IMG/VR virus record: IMGVR_UViG_3300020205_002432
Coordinates: 1 to 36,327 of that record
Direction: 5' to 3' (one strand)
DNA length: 36,327 nt
Source: a virus
Each line of letters starts with the position of its first letter. Within the stretch, counting starts at the first letter, position 1. Both the position numbers and the translations under genes were made by a program. A model generated the notes under the pieces. That model made no database searches, was not told where the DNA came from, and saw nothing but the letters and a program-made list of their open reading frames with translations. Positions 35,209-36,327 of this stretch are shown in pieces.

Positions 35209-35666
35209 TGGTAGTAGATTCTAGAGCTAAAGGCGCACGTACTGAAACAACAGTACGTGATCTACTGAAAAAGCATACTGGTTTAGCTTGGGAAAGAGTA
35301 CCTGGATCAGGTGCTCTTGACCCTAAACATCAGCTTAAAGGCGATTTATATGTGCCTGGAAGAACTAATCTTTGGTGCGTAGAGGTAAAAGGCTATGCGG
35401 AAGATCATGTTACTTCACATTTATTGACTAGCAAGACTCCACAATTAGTACAGTTTTGGGAGCAGACAGTTCGTCAAGGTATACAAGTTAGCAAAAAACC
35501 ACTTTTAATATTTAAATTTGATAGATCAAAAGTATTTGTAGCTTTTGATGAGTTACCTAATAGCCAAAACTATAGATGCCTTTACTATAATCATGAATCA
35601 CATGAGTTTTATGTAGCGCTCTTAGAAGACTGGCTAAAGTGGGAGCAACCACAATTTGTAACTTGA
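35208..35666 (+). CDS. Hjc-like Holliday-junction resolvase
   Basis: This 152-residue nuclease-fold protein has SRAKGARTETTVRDLLKK (with the early Glu), PGSGALD, LKGDLYVPG (Asp) and WCVEVKGYAE (E-x-K), the PD-(D/E)xK arrangement of archaeal Hjc and phage resolvases. The position before the flap nuclease matches D14 in T5. It would cleave branched DNA after recombination. Its GTAATGG start overlaps the preceding stop. Confidence 0.8.
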   Translation: MVVDSRAKGARTETTVRDLLKKHTGLAWERVPGSGALDPKHQLKGDLYVPGRTNLWCVEVKGYAEDHVTSHLLTSKTPQLVQFWEQTVRQGIQVSKKPLLIFKFDRSKVFVAFDELPNSQNYRCLYYNHESHEFYVALLEDWLKWEQPQFVT

Positions 35667-35691
35667 CTATTTAGGTTAGATCAGGTATAAT
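35663..35691 (+). promoter_or_regulatory. Sigma70-type promoter for the flap exonuclease
   Basis: TTGACT, overlapping the previous stop, is followed after 17 bp by TATAAT in the context TCAGGTATAATAT. Confidence 0.92.
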
Positions 35692-35716
35692 ATTACATTA
35701 AACAACAGAAATAACC

Positions 35717-36327
35717 ATGTCTAAAACATTTACAAAACTCACAGAACAAGAAAATACTCTGCTAGTAGTAGACTCACTTAATCTTGCATTTCGCTATAAA
35801 CATAGTGGTGCTACTGATTTTGCTGAAGATTATTTACGCACAGTTCAAAGCCTTAAAAAATCATATAAAGCTTCTCATGTAATTATTGCTGGCGATATGG
35901 GCTCAAGCAGCTATCGCAAAGCTATTTATCCTGAATACAAGCAGAATCGTAAAGACAAGTTCGAACTTCAAACAGACGCTGAAAAAGCAGCTTTTGAATT
36001 ATTCTTCGAAGACTTTACAAAAACATTAGAGCATATTGCTGACAATACCGATTTTCCAATCTTACGTTTTCAAGGCGTAGAAGCTGACGATATTGCAGCA
36101 TATATTGTATCAAAAAAATCAAAACTTCCCGTTGACGATATTTGGCTAGTAAGCTCGGATAAAGATTGGGACTTATTAGTTCAACTTAACGTATCAAGGT
36201 TTTCTTATGTTACTCGTAAAGAAGTTACAGTTGATAATTGGAATGACCATTATGACTTTAATCCAGAAGACTACATTAGTATTAAATGTCTTACAGGCGA
36301 TAGTGGTGATAATGTTGCTGGGGTGCC
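35717..36327 (+). CDS. 5'-3' flap exonuclease (partial, cut by window end)
   Basis: At least 203 residues are present; the gene runs off the right edge. Motifs fit the PIN/FEN family as in T5 D15: LLVVDSLNLAFRY (metal Asp), IIAGDMGSSSYRKAIYPEYK then QNRKDK (arch region), FQGVEADDIAAYI (two Asp), WLVSSDKDWDLL and CLTGDSGDNVAGVP (helix-hairpin-helix metal site). It removes 5' flaps and RNA primers, supplying the activity missing from the family A polymerase. Confidence 0.95.
   Translation, partial: MSKTFTKLTEQENTLLVVDSLNLAFRYKHSGATDFAEDYLRTVQSLKKSYKASHVIIAGDMGSSSYRKAIYPEYKQNRKDKFELQTDAEKAAFELFFEDFTKTLEHIADNTDFPILRFQGVEADDIAAYIVSKKSKLPVDDIWLVSSDKDWDLLVQLNVSRFSYVTRKEVTVDNWNDHYDFNPEDYISIKCLTGDSGDNVAGV

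Larger units (their letters stand above)
256..35327. repeat. Dispersed GACCCTAAA word family
   Basis: By eye I find 14 exact GACCCTAAA copies. Plus-strand copies start at 461, 1215, 1741, 5514, 11175, 12981, 16085, 31452 and 35319. Minus-strand copies lie at 256, 583, 1445, 2451 and 6391. Variants ending in G or T are at 12113, 13940, 25044 (plus) and 2532 (minus), and a TACCC form is at 20552. Many extend to GACCCTAAAYTG. They occur in coding frames and in non-coding DNA. To the right of 8 kb every copy I found is on the plus strand, the direction of transcription. Confidence 0.8.

Overview
The window looks like part of the genome of a lytic, T5-related tailed phage with an A+T-rich genome. 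Three observations support this. The right-hand block carries replication and recombination genes in a T5-like order: split NAD-dependent ligase, DnaB-type helicase, primase, family A DNA polymerase, SF2 helicase, probable single-strand-binding protein, SbcD, SbcC, Hjc-like resolvase and a 5'-3' flap exonuclease cut by the window edge. There are many tiny, overlapping genes. There is a large tRNA cluster. I see no integrase, transposase or CRISPR array. The host is inferred only indirectly: the phage carries a circularly permuted tmRNA gene with tag ANDSQFALAA. Two-piece tmRNAs are known from alphaproteobacteria, cyanobacteria and some betaproteobacteria, and this tag is most like the betaproteobacterial AND..(F/Y)ALAA tags, so a betaproteobacterial host is a reasonable guess.

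Layout. Positions 1-578 are non-coding and end in two strong hairpin terminators. From 579 to 8041 all genes are on the minus strand. They include a small HTH protein, a MazG-like hydrolase, a run of small unknown proteins, an AbrB-like protein, ThyX, a metallophosphatase and a SleB-type cell-wall hydrolase. Divergent promoters at 8101-8200 separate this block from the plus-strand block, which runs to the end of the window. Positions 8224-12382 carry Hsp20, a dATP/dGTP diphosphohydrolase-like protein, a tyrosine-phosphatase-like protein and UV-damage endonuclease. Positions 10091-17556 hold eleven conventional tRNA genes (Arg-TCT, Pro-TGG, initiator-like Met-CAT, Tyr-GTA, Leu-TAA, Asp-GTC, His-GTG, Glu-TTC, Cys-GCA, Gly-TCC, Met-CAT). 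Small genes, structured RNAs and the tmRNA are interspersed, and a ClpP-like protease gene follows the tmRNA directly. Positions 17664-21245 carry small unknown proteins, HTH proteins, a PC4-like protein and a glutamine-amidotransferase-like protein. Positions 21238-36327 are the replication and recombination block.

The most striking element is at 15718-16090. A tRNA-like acceptor piece (T arm plus 3' acceptor strand) lies upstream of the tag-encoding piece, and the two pair through a 7-bp acceptor stem and a P2 helix. The segment between them can itself fold as a tRNA with anticodon CCG and an encoded CCA end. The next gene is ClpP-like, so one stretch encodes both a degradation tag and a candidate protease subunit.

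Regulation is readable from sequence. About fifteen sigma70-type promoters have near-consensus -35 and -10 boxes, nearly all with exactly 17-bp spacing. Several intrinsic terminators are obvious. Three long RNA elements (1719-1838, 12532-12710, 13861-14051) sit in leaders ahead of genes; the last contains mutually exclusive helices. A short word, GACCCTAAA (extended GACCCTAAAYTG), recurs across the window in coding and non-coding DNA far more often than chance would give.
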